A stretch of DNA of 64,000 nucleotides from Diospyros lotus (lineage: Eukaryota; Streptophyta; Magnoliopsida; Ericales; Ebenaceae). Under the pieces are notes generated by a model that was not told the origin of the DNA, made no database searches, and saw only the letters and a program-made list of their open reading frames with translations. Shown here in pieces: positions 39,101-50,670 of this stretch. The stretch spans positions 8,252,907 through 8,316,906 of the forward strand of contig NC_068351.1 in NCBI RefSeq assembly GCF_014633365.1, given 5' to 3'. The translations under genes were made by a program, and so were the position numbers. How positions within the stretch are numbered: position 1 is the first letter of the stretch; each line of letters begins with the position of its first letter.

Positions 39101-42100
39101 TATTGAATCCAAATAAGGGGTACTTTCTTATTTACATTTATATATTAAAGTGAATGAAAGGTAAAATATAAATTAAAGAAAATGCAAATGTTTACGAAAA
39201 GAGCTCGAGATCATGAGTTCGTAGCTTACGGAAAGAGAGCTCGAGGTCATGAGTTCGCGGCTTATGGAGAGAGCTCACGGTTATGGCTTATGGACATAGG
39301 GCATATAGGTATGAGCTCGTGGCAAAGAGCTTGCAATTAAGCTTATGGTCAGAGGACATAAACATGAGCTCGCCGCAAAGAGCTTGCGATTAAGCTTACG
39401 GTAAAAGGGTATAGACATGAGCTCGCGATTAAGGCTAGCAGTCAGATATACGTCGGCTATTTAAAACATAGGGTGTCTATACCAAGCTGTTCGTTTCATA
39501 TATAATATATACATGTGATTATTCAAGACCAGGCAGTATACCCACGATCTGCCTGCTTCTTATAAGGGCTATTTGAGTAGGCTTCTTTATTTGTATATAT
39601 GCATACAACCGATAGCCCGATATAGAGGCGAATAGAACCTCTGTATCTAAACTGAAACCAAACATATACCATTCGCAGAAAATAAATCTGGGGTAAAGCA
39701 ATCCCCATTCGAAACATCAAAGGGACCTTAATATACTTAGCAAGGAGATTCAAAAGAAAAGGATGCTGTAACCAGAGAAGAAGAAGTTATACGCAACAAT
39801 AGATATATATATATATATACATTCACAGTTATCACAGTAAGACAAAATGAATACAAAAATCGCATTAGCTAGCTCGCACAAGGATATAAGAGGATGTATA
39901 AGAGAACTTGTACTGCAAATCAAATGGAAGTGCAAGAAGAACTTGTAGAACAATAAAAGAGAAAGTAGTAAATTAAGGAAGTGAAATACAGAATGTATAA
40001 ACGAGCTTGCAGTGAAAATAAAGAGGGAGTGCAATAAGAATTTGCCTGATGACTTTGCTATGCAGAAAAATCCTCCCTTCCTGAATCTGCTATCATCCCA
40101 GGCGAAAATACAAACAGCCAGGAGGGAAGAGAAGAAATAAGAAGAAGAAGTCTCAGATGAGAAATGAGAGTACGCACAAGAGAAAGGTCGCTAATACAAA
40201 CGCAACACGAAGAGGGAAATGCACAGTCTGCACCTGCAACTTGGTTAAAATGATCTGATTGCCCTTTACCTTTACAATGGTCAAAAGGAAGACCAAGAGC
40301 ACTATTGACGTTTGCTCGCCCATTTAATTTATTATGATTCTCTTTTAAAAGTTTCAAATTTTATTTCTCAATTGGGCTCAGCCAATGCCTCACTAACCCA
40401 AATAAATTTTCATCATCCAAGCCCATTTATAATATAATTAAAAATTTTGAACACATCTCAATGACCCAATTTATTTGGACTTTCCCCACATTTTTGGATC
40501 CCATTTAAATGGGCTACCAAATTCTCATTTCCACTTACTCTTCATTCCATAAGCAAAGAAAAATATTTTCAACCCTCAATTAATTAAAGCAAACATTTTT
40601 TAACCCAAAATAAAATACCCAAAAATGTCTAGACCCCCTAACGGGTCGTTACAGATCTAGGTGTTTTTGGTGGTCGTGTTGCAAGAAGCCTAATGAAGAA
40701 GATGATTGGGAAAAAAAATTCAAAAACTAAGGCCCAAACCAAAGAAGGTAGGATGAGCGAATGATAGTTTGTTAGTCGAGTAGGAGCCGGATAACAGCTA
40801 TTGGTTGACCAGATGGCTGTAGTTGATTGGTCGAACGATAGCTGTGGCTATTAGATAGCGGTGACAACATAAGCTGGGTAACTTGAAACCCAGCTGAAAG
40901 ATGAGGATGATCTGTAGATCCAACGATTAAGATATGCCAAATGTTGATAGTTTGATCAAATGGCTCTGATACCAGTTTGTTATTAATTTGGATAAAAAAT
41001 TAAATTATAAACAAACCATCAATCACACACACGAACACAAAATGTGAAAAACTAAAATTAGACAAAATTATGGGCAAAATTAATAACAAAAATCACTAAT
41101 AGAATATTGGTATAATAATTCTAATGTCCTAGGCACCTATTATAGAATTAAAATCATCTACGTATATACACATAAAATTCTATCTTGATCAGAAAATAAT
41201 TTATGAAGATATTTTTTTAGATAAGATAAATCCTAATCAAAATTGAATTTAATAACATTTTAATCACAGTTAAATTCAAAATCTTGATCATACTCAAATT
41301 CGGAAATCCAATAAGAGATGAATAATGATTTTGAATCATAATTAGCACAAGTTTAGCACTAATTCCAAATAGTATAATTTTACTTGGGGTTTGTCTTCTG
41401 ATCATGTGGAGCAGGACTAGCTTTGGAGATAGTGAAATCATTTCCATATCTTGCTCAAGCACAAGACAAGGGAGGATTAACTGCACTAAATCTGCTAGCC
41501 AGCAAACCTCTTTCCTTTAAAAGCGGGTCAGCATATTCATTCATAAATCTTGGAAGTAGATCTTTCATCCCGGTACAACTTATTCGCTGTTTGATCTATC
41601 TTTGTGAGTATTAATCTACACTGACGGACATGTGTTGCTTTCTCATTATGTATAGTTTTGTTTTCTTTTTCATTAGTTCTATATATATGTTTTTTATGCC
41701 GATTTGGTTTTTTATGTTTTGTACCTTGACCATAGGCATTCCACCAATGGATAATAGAACCAAGCCCAGTGCAGATGCGGAAGATCCTCCTCAAAATCAA
41801 TCGGATATACCACAAGCAAAAACGTCTTTGTGGCTAACCAAACTAACATCGGGTATTTGCTATACTTATTCAACTTTATTTTGGTTTTGTTGTCACATAA
41901 CAGTATGTAAATTCTCTGCACAAGCATCATGGTGCTTGCAGGTTGCTTTACCAATAAAAAAGATGCTTTATAGTACAAGCACTAGAGCCTTATAGATTCA
42001 CTTCTATTTGGAGAAGATTTGCCGAGAGAGAATTTTTCTTTGATTGAAAACTGTAAGAACAACTCTACCAAAAATACTTTTTATTTGGTTAAAAGAGAGA

Positions 42101-44759
42101 ATTTCTTCTATACTTCTAAATCATTATTAAGGCTTGTTTATTAGACGAAAAAACTTTAAGACTTTTGAGTGTCTTGTTGTCATTGATAGTTACTTAAATG
42201 ATTTGAGTATGTTTTGTATATAACGCATTCAAATATAGGCTTCTTTGTATATTATAAAAGTTATTTTGAAATACTCAGTGCACACATCTCGAAGTAATAC
42301 CTTTAGCATTGTCGGCAGATTTTTAATTGAAGTGAATCATAGAATGGCGTACGTGATTTCTACACCAACATTAACTAGGTTTATTCAAATCTCCAAAACA
42401 TCAACCTAGAGCATAACTATGGTGAGTTGTAAGTTTGTGCACCTTCAATCGGAAGAACATGGGATAGAAAATTATCTCAAAATATATAAAAAGACTTGAA
42501 TGGTCCCAAATATCAGTAAATTAAGAAACAAATTTTGATCGAGGAACAGAGAATTGTTTACTTGTTGGATGTATCTTTGTTGAGACGTGCAATTTCTGTT
42601 GCTATATTTGTGTTGGAAAGGATACAGAAAATATCTTTAATAGCAAGTTAATTTCTTTTGAATTTTAGATGCTTAGTTTGAATAATTCAATTCAATATGA
42701 GTTCAAGTCAAATTAATTGCTATTTTTTAAGAGAAAATTATTATTTTTTTTTTTGTATTGCTATAAATTAAGTCAATTTAATGAAAATTAATCATCAATT
42801 TTTCAATCATTTATTAGGGTGTGTTTGATTAAGGGGTGGAAAATGAGACAGAATTCCAATTCTCACCCAACCCTTTAGAAATTTTAATTTCTTGATTTTA
42901 AGAAAAAAATTTACTTTTTAAACTAAGATGAAATTCGAATTTCATGAAATTAAAAAACTATTTGATGAAATTTCCTAAAATTTAGATAAAAAATAAATTT
43001 CACTCTCATTTTTTACCCTTATCATATGCACCCTTATAGCCTTTGTTATCTGATTTCCTTGTTAATTTCTATAATCTTCTTACCTTCAAGAGAGTTAATT
43101 GCTCATTCTTGTTTGCTTAATGTAGCTCCCATCTTTAAATTCTTAATCTACTCATCTTTAAATTCTTAATCTACTCTTATACTTTATTTTTTGGATCAAC
43201 TTCTTATACTTTTAAGTCTATTGTTCTGCAGGGTACAGAAGGATGCTTAGAGGTTGGTTGTTCTAGCTTAACTTTTTCTTTTTACTAAAGATTACTCACC
43301 AAGAAACCTGTTCGTTTTATTTTGTTTTTGTCTTTGTTTTTTGTTTCTCGCTAAGTGCTAACTAAGTAAGAAACTTTTTTTTTTAAAATTTTACTTTCGA
43401 CAGTGTTATTCCTTGAATCTTTAATTTCTTGTTTGTGTAGTTTCCAAGTTGCTTAGAGGAGTTGATGATATAAAGCAAAAGCACGCATTGGCAGTATTGC
43501 TAGCCAAAAGATTAATTGGAGATGAAGAAGATTGGAGCCGTTACACTTACGGTGAAAGTACAATGGAACCATGTAAAGATCATGGGCAAATGAATGACTC
43601 AGTTTCTCTACAACGGCCTAATTTGGATTCTACAATTGATTCACCCAAAAATAATAGAATGAGAAATCCGCTATTTCAGGCGGTAGAAAACAGCATTGAT
43701 GAGTTGGTAGAGGAGATACTAGAAAAATTCCCAGACGCAGCCTATACAGTGGACGAGAATGGAAAGAACATACTGCATATAGCAGTGGAGAAGAAAGATA
43801 AAAGACTGTATGACTACTTGAAGACAAAAGTTCACAAGGATGTGATGCTAACGGCCATTGACAACCAGGGAAACACCATTCTGCATCTTGCAACAAAACA
43901 AGGAAATAGTCCTAGAATTGTTCTCGGACATATGAACCAGATGGCATGGGACGTATGCTGGTTTAAGGTTCCTAGCTAAAAATTTATTTTCTTGAATAGA
44001 TGCAATTTGATTCAATCAACGACTATCACGTTACTTAGCGAAATGATGTGCTTACTTTATATTTTGATAGCCAACTATGTAGAACTAAAAAAAAAAAAAA
44101 AAACCATTGGGTTGCTAACTATTTTCTTTCTTTGGCAGCGGATATGGTATGATTCTTCCCCTCATTTCCAATACCACCGCAACTTTGTTGGGAAGACGGC
44201 AAGTGAACTGTTTCAAGAAAACCATGTCAGCTTACGAGAAAACGCTGAGAAGGCACTCAAAGATATGAACAGTGGGTTGATGTTGGTTTCTACTCTTATT
44301 GGCACTGTCAACTATGCGACATTGTTTACCATCCCTGGAGGTTTTGTTGATGATAACAATAGCGCAAGTTTTGGTCGTCCAAAGTTTTTTAACACCAAGA
44401 AAGAAGATAAAGTTTTGTCATTCTTGTGGTACACTGGGGTAGCTCTATTTAGCTCTCTAATTGCCTTGACTAACATGCTTTTGATTCAGTTGTCGAGGTT
44501 TACCAATGACGACTTCTACATGACTTTACCAATCAGATACCTTGGTTCTCTGGCTGCCCTATTTGTCTCCACCATCTTCACAATTACAGCTTGTGTTGAG
44601 ACCTACCTTATGATCGAAGTAAATGTCAACCCACACGGTGTAATATGGCCAGCCACAGGTTTCCTATTCCTTATTGCAATAGATGTAGTGTACCTGACGT
44701 TTTATTACCTGTATTTTGCTTTTCGTTGTTCTGTTTCATTTACTGGCCAAGAAATGTAG
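35615..44759 (+). CDS. Gene B: intact ankyrin repeat-PGG membrane protein (ACD6/ITN1-like), six exons, 660 aa
   Basis: I predict exons at 35615-36122, 41415-41603, 41736-41852, 43232-43252, 43441-43967 and 44139-44759. All introns are GT-AG, all junction phases agree, and the sum is 1983 nt (660 codons plus TAG). Ankyrin-type repeats with TxLHxAA cores lie at about residues 50-185 and 355-435. Exon 6 holds the PGG domain, with the P-G-G triplet at residues 520-522 and four hydrophobic segments at about 500-519, 545-570, 587-610 and 618-645. Plant proteins with this layout (ACD6, ITN1) are membrane proteins linked to defence, salicylate or salt/ABA signalling; the exact role of this one is not known. 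The start is the ATG after a CCAAA context shared with gene A. Oddities are a 5.3-kb first intron full of retrotransposon debris and a 21-nt exon 4. Exon 4 is the least certain exon. Confidence 0.85.
36716..37302 (-). pseudogene. Copia integrase remnant
   Basis: Read leftwards on the minus strand: [20 protein letters not shown] (about 37302-37229), then after degraded sequence [20 protein letters not shown] (about 37060-36990), then [20 protein letters not shown] (about 36835-36770). These are consecutive motifs of the Ty1/Copia integrase core and its C-terminal part. They lie in shifted frames, so it is dead. The upstream half is cut off at 37303-37308, where an LTR begins; no reverse transcriptase follows. 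Confidence 0.8.
37308..38840 (+). mobile_element. LTR of a Copia-type element, rich in GTTTCGAAAC
   Basis: It starts TGTTGGTATCTAATGATGGC followed by CCCAAGAGGGGGGGTG, and further on has TATAGTGGTTCGGCACTCGC and CTACTCCACTACC, text I associate with plant Copia LTRs. It cuts the integrase remnant. The right end is not placed. Exact GTTTCGAAAC occurs at 37461, 38319, 38370, 38618 and 38789, with many near copies. Confidence 0.55.
38850..40653 (-). mobile_element. Gypsy-type LTR, minus strand
   Basis: On the minus strand it begins TGTAACGACCCGTTAGG at 40653. A cluster of GAGCTC-cored repeats (about 39200-39440) lies towards its 3' end. The left end is not placed. The minus-strand frames near 39.5-40.3 kb show no known domain. 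Confidence 0.5.
40962..41345 (-). mobile_element. Primer-binding site and LTR end, minus strand
   Basis: GGCTCTGATACCA (40962-40974) is the complement of TGGTATCAGAGCC, the usual tRNA-Met primer site. Just beyond it TGTTATTAATTTGG (40978 on) would be the LTR end. It may belong to the same element as the integrase at 36.7-37.3 kb, split later by the two LTRs between. Confidence 0.55.
41415..41603 (+). CDS. Gene B exon 2
   Basis: The acceptor is GCAG|GA. The first two bases complete the codon split by intron 1, giving an Arg followed by [17 protein letters not shown], then the motif [15 protein letters not shown], a degenerate ankyrin repeat. The donor is TTT|GTGAGT at 41604, phase 1. The same exon in gene A carries an in-frame stop. 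Confidence 0.85.
41736..41852 (+). CDS. Gene B exon 3: charged linker
   Basis: The acceptor is CATAG|GC and the donor G|GTATTT at 41853. It encodes a polar Pro/Gln/Asp-rich linker beginning [18 protein letters not shown] and ending [10 protein letters not shown]. It has no ankyrin core, so it probably separates the two ankyrin blocks. Phase is 1 on both sides, so exon 3 could be skipped without a frameshift. Confidence 0.72.
42817..43033. mobile_element. Tourist-type MITE in intron 3 of gene B, TSD TTA
   Basis: It starts GGGTGTGTTTGATTAAGG and ends CTTATCATATGCACCC, with TTA on both sides. It is a relative of 8573-8824. It lies in about 500 bp that gene A lacks. Confidence 0.75.
43232..43252 (+). 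CDS. Gene B exon 4: 21-nt microexon
   Basis: A strong acceptor (TTCTGCAG) and a donor (AG|GTTGGT) bracket 21 nt that add about seven residues (GYRRMLR) in phase. Gene A keeps the same boundaries at 19678-19698. As exons 3 and 5 also join in phase without it, it could be an optional exon. Confidence 0.6.
43441..43967 (+). CDS. Gene B exon 5: second ankyrin block
   Basis: The acceptor is GTGTAG|TT and the donor TTTAAG|GTTCCT, ending in phase 0. It encodes residues 279-454: a basic helix ([19 protein letters not shown]), an acidic linker, then ankyrin cores [10 protein letters not shown] and [10 protein letters not shown], and the family motif [13 protein letters not shown] before the membrane domain. 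Confidence 0.88.
44139..44759 (+). CDS. Gene B exon 6: PGG membrane domain and C-terminus
   Basis: The acceptor is TTGGCAG|CGG, phase 0. It encodes residues 455-660: the GKTASELF segment, then [20 protein letters not shown] leading into IPGG, and three further hydrophobic helices, ending FTGQEM and TAG. This is the PGG domain plus four-helix C-terminus of plant ankyrin membrane proteins. Confidence 0.92.
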   Translation, partial: RIWYDSSPHFQYHRNFVGKTASELFQENHVSLRENAEKALKDMNSGLMLVSTLIGTVNYATLFTIPGGFVDDNNSASFGRPKFFNTKKEDKVLSFLWYTGVALFSSLIALTNMLLIQLSRFTNDDFYMTLPIRYLGSLAALFVSTIFTITACVETYLMIEVNVNPHGVIWPATGFLFLIAIDVVYLTFYYLYFAFRCSVSFTGQEM

Positions 44760-45089
44760 CATACATTAGGCCTTTTCATTTTCTTTTTCATTATACTAAA
44801 TTCTAGCTTCGAATTGCATCATTGTTGATGGGCTTTGAGTTCTCTCTTGGATAGCATTAATTTCTTGAAAAGGCATTGCACTTTTTTTTTTTTAATTTTT
44901 AATTGCTTTTACTGAATGGTGTGAGAGCTCTCTTAATTAAGAACAATCTTCAATTGTTGTTTGTTTCGTAGGACAAACCCAAAACCATCATTTCCAAGTT
45001 TTGGGTTATTGCAGTGAGAATTTTTTAATTCATTTGAGAAGAAGACATAACTTTTGAACCACACATTCATGTTGCTTTTACATTCAGTA

Positions 45090-45185
45090 TCCGTAACATG
45101 GTATTAGATGTATGAACTAACGGGGTGAGTCTCTTTAACAACACATGCAAAGTTTACATGGTATTAGATGTATAAATTTACTTTC
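45090..45185 (+). repeat. Short templated duplication at the right end of unit 2
   Basis: ACATGGTATTAGATGTAT occurs at about 45099 and again at about 45156, where homology to unit 1 stops. Such a filler copy is typical of end-joining repair. Confidence 0.65.
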
Positions 45186-45399
45186 AACAAAACTTAAAAA
45201 TTATGAACCTAAACAAATACCAAACCAATGTTTACCAATACCAAACCAAACAATATTCCGCAAGAAAAACCTAATGTTCACTTTATGAAAATAACCAAAA
45301 TTAAATACTCCACCTGAGCCCACTTGAGTTTTGTGGTCCAAGTTCATGATCGACCATCTCTCTGATGAACAATCAAGTACCTCAGATACAATCAAGTGA

Positions 45400-48300
45400 T
45401 ATCTCAAATAACATTAAACCATAATAGTATTATATGATCGACTTTCAAATATCATTCATAATACATAACACTCTTACATTTAACAAGACTGATCATCAAT
45501 GAAACATAAGTTTCTCAACATGACTAAAAATATATCTTGAATTCTCATGAAGAAGCAAAACACCGAAACAACTTGCCCAACCCTATCGGACACGTAATCT
45601 TATGCCGTTACATCTCTATCACTTTTTTGTCTTTGTTGCAAGTCCCAACTAGAACGTTTGGATGTTCCAGGGGCATAGCCCAATTAAAAGATGAACCTTC
45701 TAGTAAGAGTTAAAAATAGATACATGAATGCATGATGCAAAGACATGAATGAATAGATGCCCTAGTGTAACTTCCCTAGCAATCCAACTTGGCACAGAAC
45801 CCTAGGCTCACAGTCATCCCGGCATGCATCTAAGGCAACAGGATACCCCTATACATTGTTCCGGCAATATCTTTGGAGAATTATGATTACACTATTAGGG
45901 CGATATCCAATCCCATTCACAAGTATCGATATGTTAACAATATCATGACATTTGAAAAATCACGACTATCGATGTAACAATACATGTATAGATATGTCAA
46001 GATGCACATAAATTATATATAACTTAGCAACTTTCATGAGTATCATACTTAACATAAACAAAACATAACATGTATAAATGTGTGGGGAAAATCACTCACC
46101 TTGCCTTAGCTTCTCAGGCTTTCTCGGTATGCGTGTCCTGTCTTGATTTTCGTGTCAGGCCTCAATAATAGCACAATTACTCAAACTTGAGCCTCAATAT
46201 ACCCTAGACATCATATTCATTCAAAGGAATACCAATATCTATTTTTCCATAATTTCTTCATATTTTTCTCCATTTTCTTCATATTTTTTCTTCAGTAATT
46301 CCAAAATAAATACCTCCTCAAACATTTTTCTCAAATTTTTAACACCAAAATTCATAAAATAAAATTATAAAAATATTAAAAAAAATTCCAGATCTTACCT
46401 CTATCCCACGTACCCTCACGCGCTTGGCACGTGGCTGCGCGTGATGACTAGCACGTGCAGCACACGTGTCGATTATCTTCTCTAGCGCCAGCACACCAGC
46501 AATGCTGGCTTTCCATCCAACCTTGACCTCCTCATCTAGTCGATCTCAATAGTGTATCTCTCGCTTGAAAACACCATTGGAAGGCTTTCAATCGACCGGC
46601 CAAAGTTTTAGCCCCGACGTCCATCCGCTTTTTTGGCCAACCCTCGAAACAACCTCAAAAAACCTTGAAAACTTACGAAAATATCCAGAATTCCTCCTCA
46701 GTACCTCGAGAGTAAAATCCCCTTATCTATTTCACTCAATTCTTCCAAAAACCCTCAAATTTCTGAGTTTAAACTTGAAGAAAACCCTTGGCCATTGGTG
46801 GCTATTTATGGCCAAATCCAAGCCTTGAGATGCCCATGGATGCCCAATCCAATGCCTTTAACGCTTCTACTTTCCCTAGATCGACCCCAAAACACCAACA
46901 TCCGACCCCAAAACTTGGTTACAGAGCATCAAAATTCCAGCCAGGACACGGTCGGAAATCCCAAAAAATCGATCATCCTCATGGCCGATGTCAGCCTAGG
47001 CCTAGTCCTAGAGCCTTCCCAATCCACGCCCTCATGTCTCCCATGGCTGAAATCAACGAGGGGAGAGGTGTGGCCAGTCGGCCATAGCAGTTTCTCATTG
47101 CAACTTTCTATTTTTTTTGTACTTTTGCCCCTCCACTTTGACTTCCTTTCACTTTGGCCCTTGTCTTGAAGCCCTCGAGATTTTCAAAATTTCCATTGAG
47201 ACCTTCAAGTTCTAAAATCTTCATTTACATCTTGAAAATTTAGAAATAACGTCATTTCGACCTCCCTTGGGTAATTTTAAGAAATTACATTTAGGCTCAA
47301 ACGTATGTTTTGACCGTAAAATGTAATATCCCAAAATTTTGGAGACAAGTAAAAATAATTAATTTGGGTGTTTGAGGATATTTTAGAGTATTTGGAGATT
47401 TTGGAGAAAATATTTATTTATGATATTTAGAGAAAATGAGAAATTAAGCTAATTAATTATTTTATTTGGAAATATTTATGGAAATAAGAAAAGATTAAAA
47501 TAAATTAATTTAGGTAAATTTCTAAAAATTTGGGGTGCAAGTGAAATCAGCAGAAAATTAGAGTTGGGGGTGTAAGTGGGGTTTCCAGAAAAATAGGCGG
47601 CCAAAGTGTGAATTCAGGGAAAGGCCGCAAGGTTTCTTTAAAATTAATGGGAGTGATATATTTAATGAAGAGGCGGCTAGAGCGAGCGTCATGCGTGCAC
47701 GATGGGGGACTCGGGGTTACGGGTTTGATTCGCGGGAGAGGCATGCGCACGCTGGAGAAATTGGCTGATTTTTAATCAGCCTTTAATCAGCCTAAGGTGC
47801 CAAAATGGTGCAATTTTAATAAGGTGGTGGGGGGTGACACGGCAATAGCAAGGCGTGCCACGTGGTGGCCCAGAGGTCCCCCATTGCGCCTTGCGCTCCA
47901 AGCAGCGTTTTGCTGCAATTTTAAAGGCCAAATTTGGCCATTTTTCATGCCAAATCGAGAGGAAAGAAAGAGGAATTTTGGGAGAAGGAGATGAAGCTCG
48001 GCAAGCAGGAAAATGGAGGAAAAATGGGAAATAAATGGGAGAAAATTAGGGATTTTGTGGCTATTTGGTGTCTAAAAGTATCCCGGTAAGTGAGTAAAAT
48101 TACTAGAAGTGTTGTATATCTAAATTATAGATTTTATACGGTTAGATTATATAGTTTATGCAGTTAGATTTAATTAATTTAAGACACGATTTTATTAATT
48201 GCTAGGGAACATTTTACTTTGCAACAACAGCACAAGAGAGGCCGAAAGTAGTCGGTTACAGGCAAGCTCTTAACCCTCTCCTCCTATGCTTTATTTCCCG

Positions 48301-50303
48301 TGAAAGTCTCCGTGATTTTTCATACTTTAATTCCTCCCTCACCGTGACTCGATTCCACACATTAATAACGATAATCCACGTGGCAATCATTTCATAACTT
48401 GTTTGTTAATAATGAGTCTATTGGTGATTAAATAGGTTAAGTAAATGATGTTTTGGTTTCATTCATTCTATCCATCACAGAACTTTGTATCGCTTCGCTT
48501 TCCTTGGGTATGATGCCGAACCCGTTGGGACTAGGTTCTTAGAAAATAGCTATAGTAAAAATTATGGGGTTATGTTAATAATTTAATATGAATATGGAGA
48601 TGGTTTCCTAGGTATGAGAAGAGATGAGAATGTGAATGACATAATGGTTGTCTATGTTATCATGAATAAAGTGTGCAAAATGATAAGTATAAAGTATAAA
48701 AGTTTAGTGTTGCCTATGTGTGTCTTAAGGGTTTGGGGTATAAAGCCACTGACTGTCGATCGTGGGTCGTGGCAATTAATGGCTGGATGTATGTACGTCA
48801 GTCATCGGCTGTTACGATAAGTGATAGACGGGCCAGAAGAGCTAGTTCTGCCAAATTCCCGACTTGGCTTGTGCATATCATATGTGCTGCATAGGGGTTG
48901 GGTTGCATTCACTGTTGGGACATGCTTTGTGTGTGACCATTTGCATGACCCGGTTCGTCCAAGAGCAGATTTGGGTTTTTTAGGTGAGTCGATGTATTTA
49001 GAACCATATTGCATGTGTGAATTTTTATGTGAGCGTAGCATAGCCTGATGCTTGGTTTATGGGGCCTTGTCATCGCGTTTTTAGTGCAAAATCCATTGTA
49101 TTTCCTAATTGTTGCACTATATGGTGAGAATGTGCTGTTTTAAGTAATGAGTATGGGTGGCGACGTGGCCCACGGTAAGATTTTAGGAGTGAGACCCAAG
49201 GCGGCGTGGCCCACAGTAAGACCCTGGGGTGAGACCCACGGCAACAGATTATGTGGATAGTGACAGGAATGGATGTGTAAGGGAAAATGGTATAGTAGCC
49301 TACAAGAGGCTGATTACAGGTTTGTATGTGAGACTTGGGTGCCAATGTGTGTTTGATGTGGGCCCTAAGTACCATTTATGTGAAGTTTATTATAGGTTAT
49401 GCACATGAAAATAAGGCAGGTATTGAGCATGGCATGACATGACATTGCATTGACCTGAATTGCATGGGGTGTTATGGGAAGAGTTTTGTCTGTACCCTAC
49501 GATCTTTCTTTCTAGAGCTTGCTGAATCTTGTGACTTACTCTTCGTTTGAACATCATTCCAGGTTCAAGGTTCGCCTAAGTTGGCGGGTGCGTTCGACAG
49601 AGTTGGGTTGGGTTCCGATCATCGAGTTGTGATAGCAAGTGCAAAGCCCTCCCGAAACTAGATTCTGGTTGTCACGGTGCTTGTGTTAAGAGTAATGTTT
49701 TATGTTTGTGAGATGGAGGTATATATGTTATGTAAGCCCAGGTAGGCTCAAGTTGTGAATGATTATGTAAAGACGGTTATGAAATTTTATGCGATGTAAA
49801 AAGTTATGATTTCAAAAAATGGTTTCAATAAGGGTTGAGAAAGTGTTTAGCTTGTGTTATTGTTCGGTATCATTTAAGTAATGACCCTCTCACAGATCCT
49901 CTTGGTGCACGGGGGCTCCGGGAGGCGAGCCGTTTCATAAAATCTTTTGTTTTGACTTAAAACCATTTCAGGGTTGTTCATTTTGCAAAATTTGAACATT
50001 CTCAGGGTTCCGTTGACTTCCCAGAAGTTCTTTACGGCCATTCGATTTTTCAGCCTAAATCACAATTGCATCGAAAACTATTTCTGATCCGATTTCTTTT
50101 GATGTCATAAATCACGTCTTGAAATTCTCGTCAATGCTGTATCATTTTTCTTTGGAATCTAGACTCTAGGGCACTCCTTGCAGTTGATTCAGTCACTCAT
50201 AATTGTACCAAAAGTTATGTTATAGCCCTAATCTTCTAAAGATCTCACTTACGGCCCAAGGTATATTTACCCTTGAATCCTTTGAACATTCTTGAGTATT
50301 ACA
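45400..50303 (-). mobile_element. Gypsy-type LTR related to 334-3455, interrupted by a second LTR
   Basis: Both halves align in order with the LTR at 334-3455: AACGTTTGGATGTTCCAGGG (about 45653) with 735, the stretch around 46100 with about 1570, and 49943-50303 with about 3100-3455. It ends GAGTATTACA at 50303. The left end is not placed and no TSD was found. Confidence 0.6.
47322..49937 (+). mobile_element. Nested solo LTR, 2.6 kb, TSD TAAAA
   Basis: It starts TGTAATATCCCAAAATTTTGG and ends GAGCCGTTTCA, with TAAAA at 47317-47321 and 49938-49942. Removing it rejoins TTTTGACCGTAAAATCTTTT, which aligns without a gap to 3071-3110 of the related LTR. It includes the GAGCTTGCTGAATC...CATTCCAGGTTCAAGG block common to the LTR at 59904. 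Confidence 0.82.
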
Positions 50304-50670
50304 AGGGTGATAAGCATAAAGCCTAATAAAGGTTATCCCCATGATAGATAATTAACAAAATAAATAATTTCATATCCATATAATAATAAAATTAAAATAA
50401 AATTAAGGGTTCACCAGTATTCCCCATACAAGTATCAGTAATATATTTACATCAAATCACATGGTGTAACTACAAATTTTCACTATGTATAAAACATTAA
50501 TTAACCAAAGAAATCACAATAACATTCTATAATCAATTCAAAGCTCATTAAATATCTCGATGGCAATATAGCGCTGGATCCAATCAATGTACAAGGAACT
50601 CAATAGCTTTTAGAGAATTAACCCTTAAGTACCCGGTAAAGGATGACAAAATAATCATTTTATTTCTTCC

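Larger units (their letters stand above)
36162..41350. mobile_element. Nested retrotransposon debris in intron 1 of gene B, about 5.2 kb
   Basis: Gene A intron 1 is only about 160 bp. Homology is lost after AAGTTGTAG (36161) and resumes at TTAGCACTAATTCC (about 41351). Between them lie a Copia integrase remnant (minus), an LTR starting at 37308, a Gypsy LTR ending at 40653 and an LTR plus primer site near 40962-41345. Confidence 0.75.
22350..45160 (+). repeat. Tandem segmental duplication, unit 2
   Basis: The same backbone as unit 1, lengthened by a 2.0-kb insertion (23797-25810), a Tourist-type MITE (25892-26399), a 6.1-kb CACTA element (26632-32733) and about 5.2 kb in intron 1 of gene B. 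It lacks the MITEs at 8573-8824 and 13601-14434 and the foldback element of unit 1, so these arrived in unit 1 after duplication or were lost here. Confidence 0.85.

Noticed and set aside
40485..40505. GACTTTCCCCACA as the lost right flank of the LTR that cut the Copia integrase
   Set aside because: It would supply a GACTT duplication, but the neighbouring text belongs to a different LTR and does not continue the integrase frame.
41630..41995. 121-codon + frame as a separate gene
   Set aside because: It is exon 3 of gene B extended on both sides into introns; splice sites and phase fit the six-exon model.
46565..47169. Overlapping + frames of 87-124 codons
   Set aside because: They fall inside a Gypsy-type LTR aligned with 334-3455 and have no domain; the aligned region there does not keep the frame.
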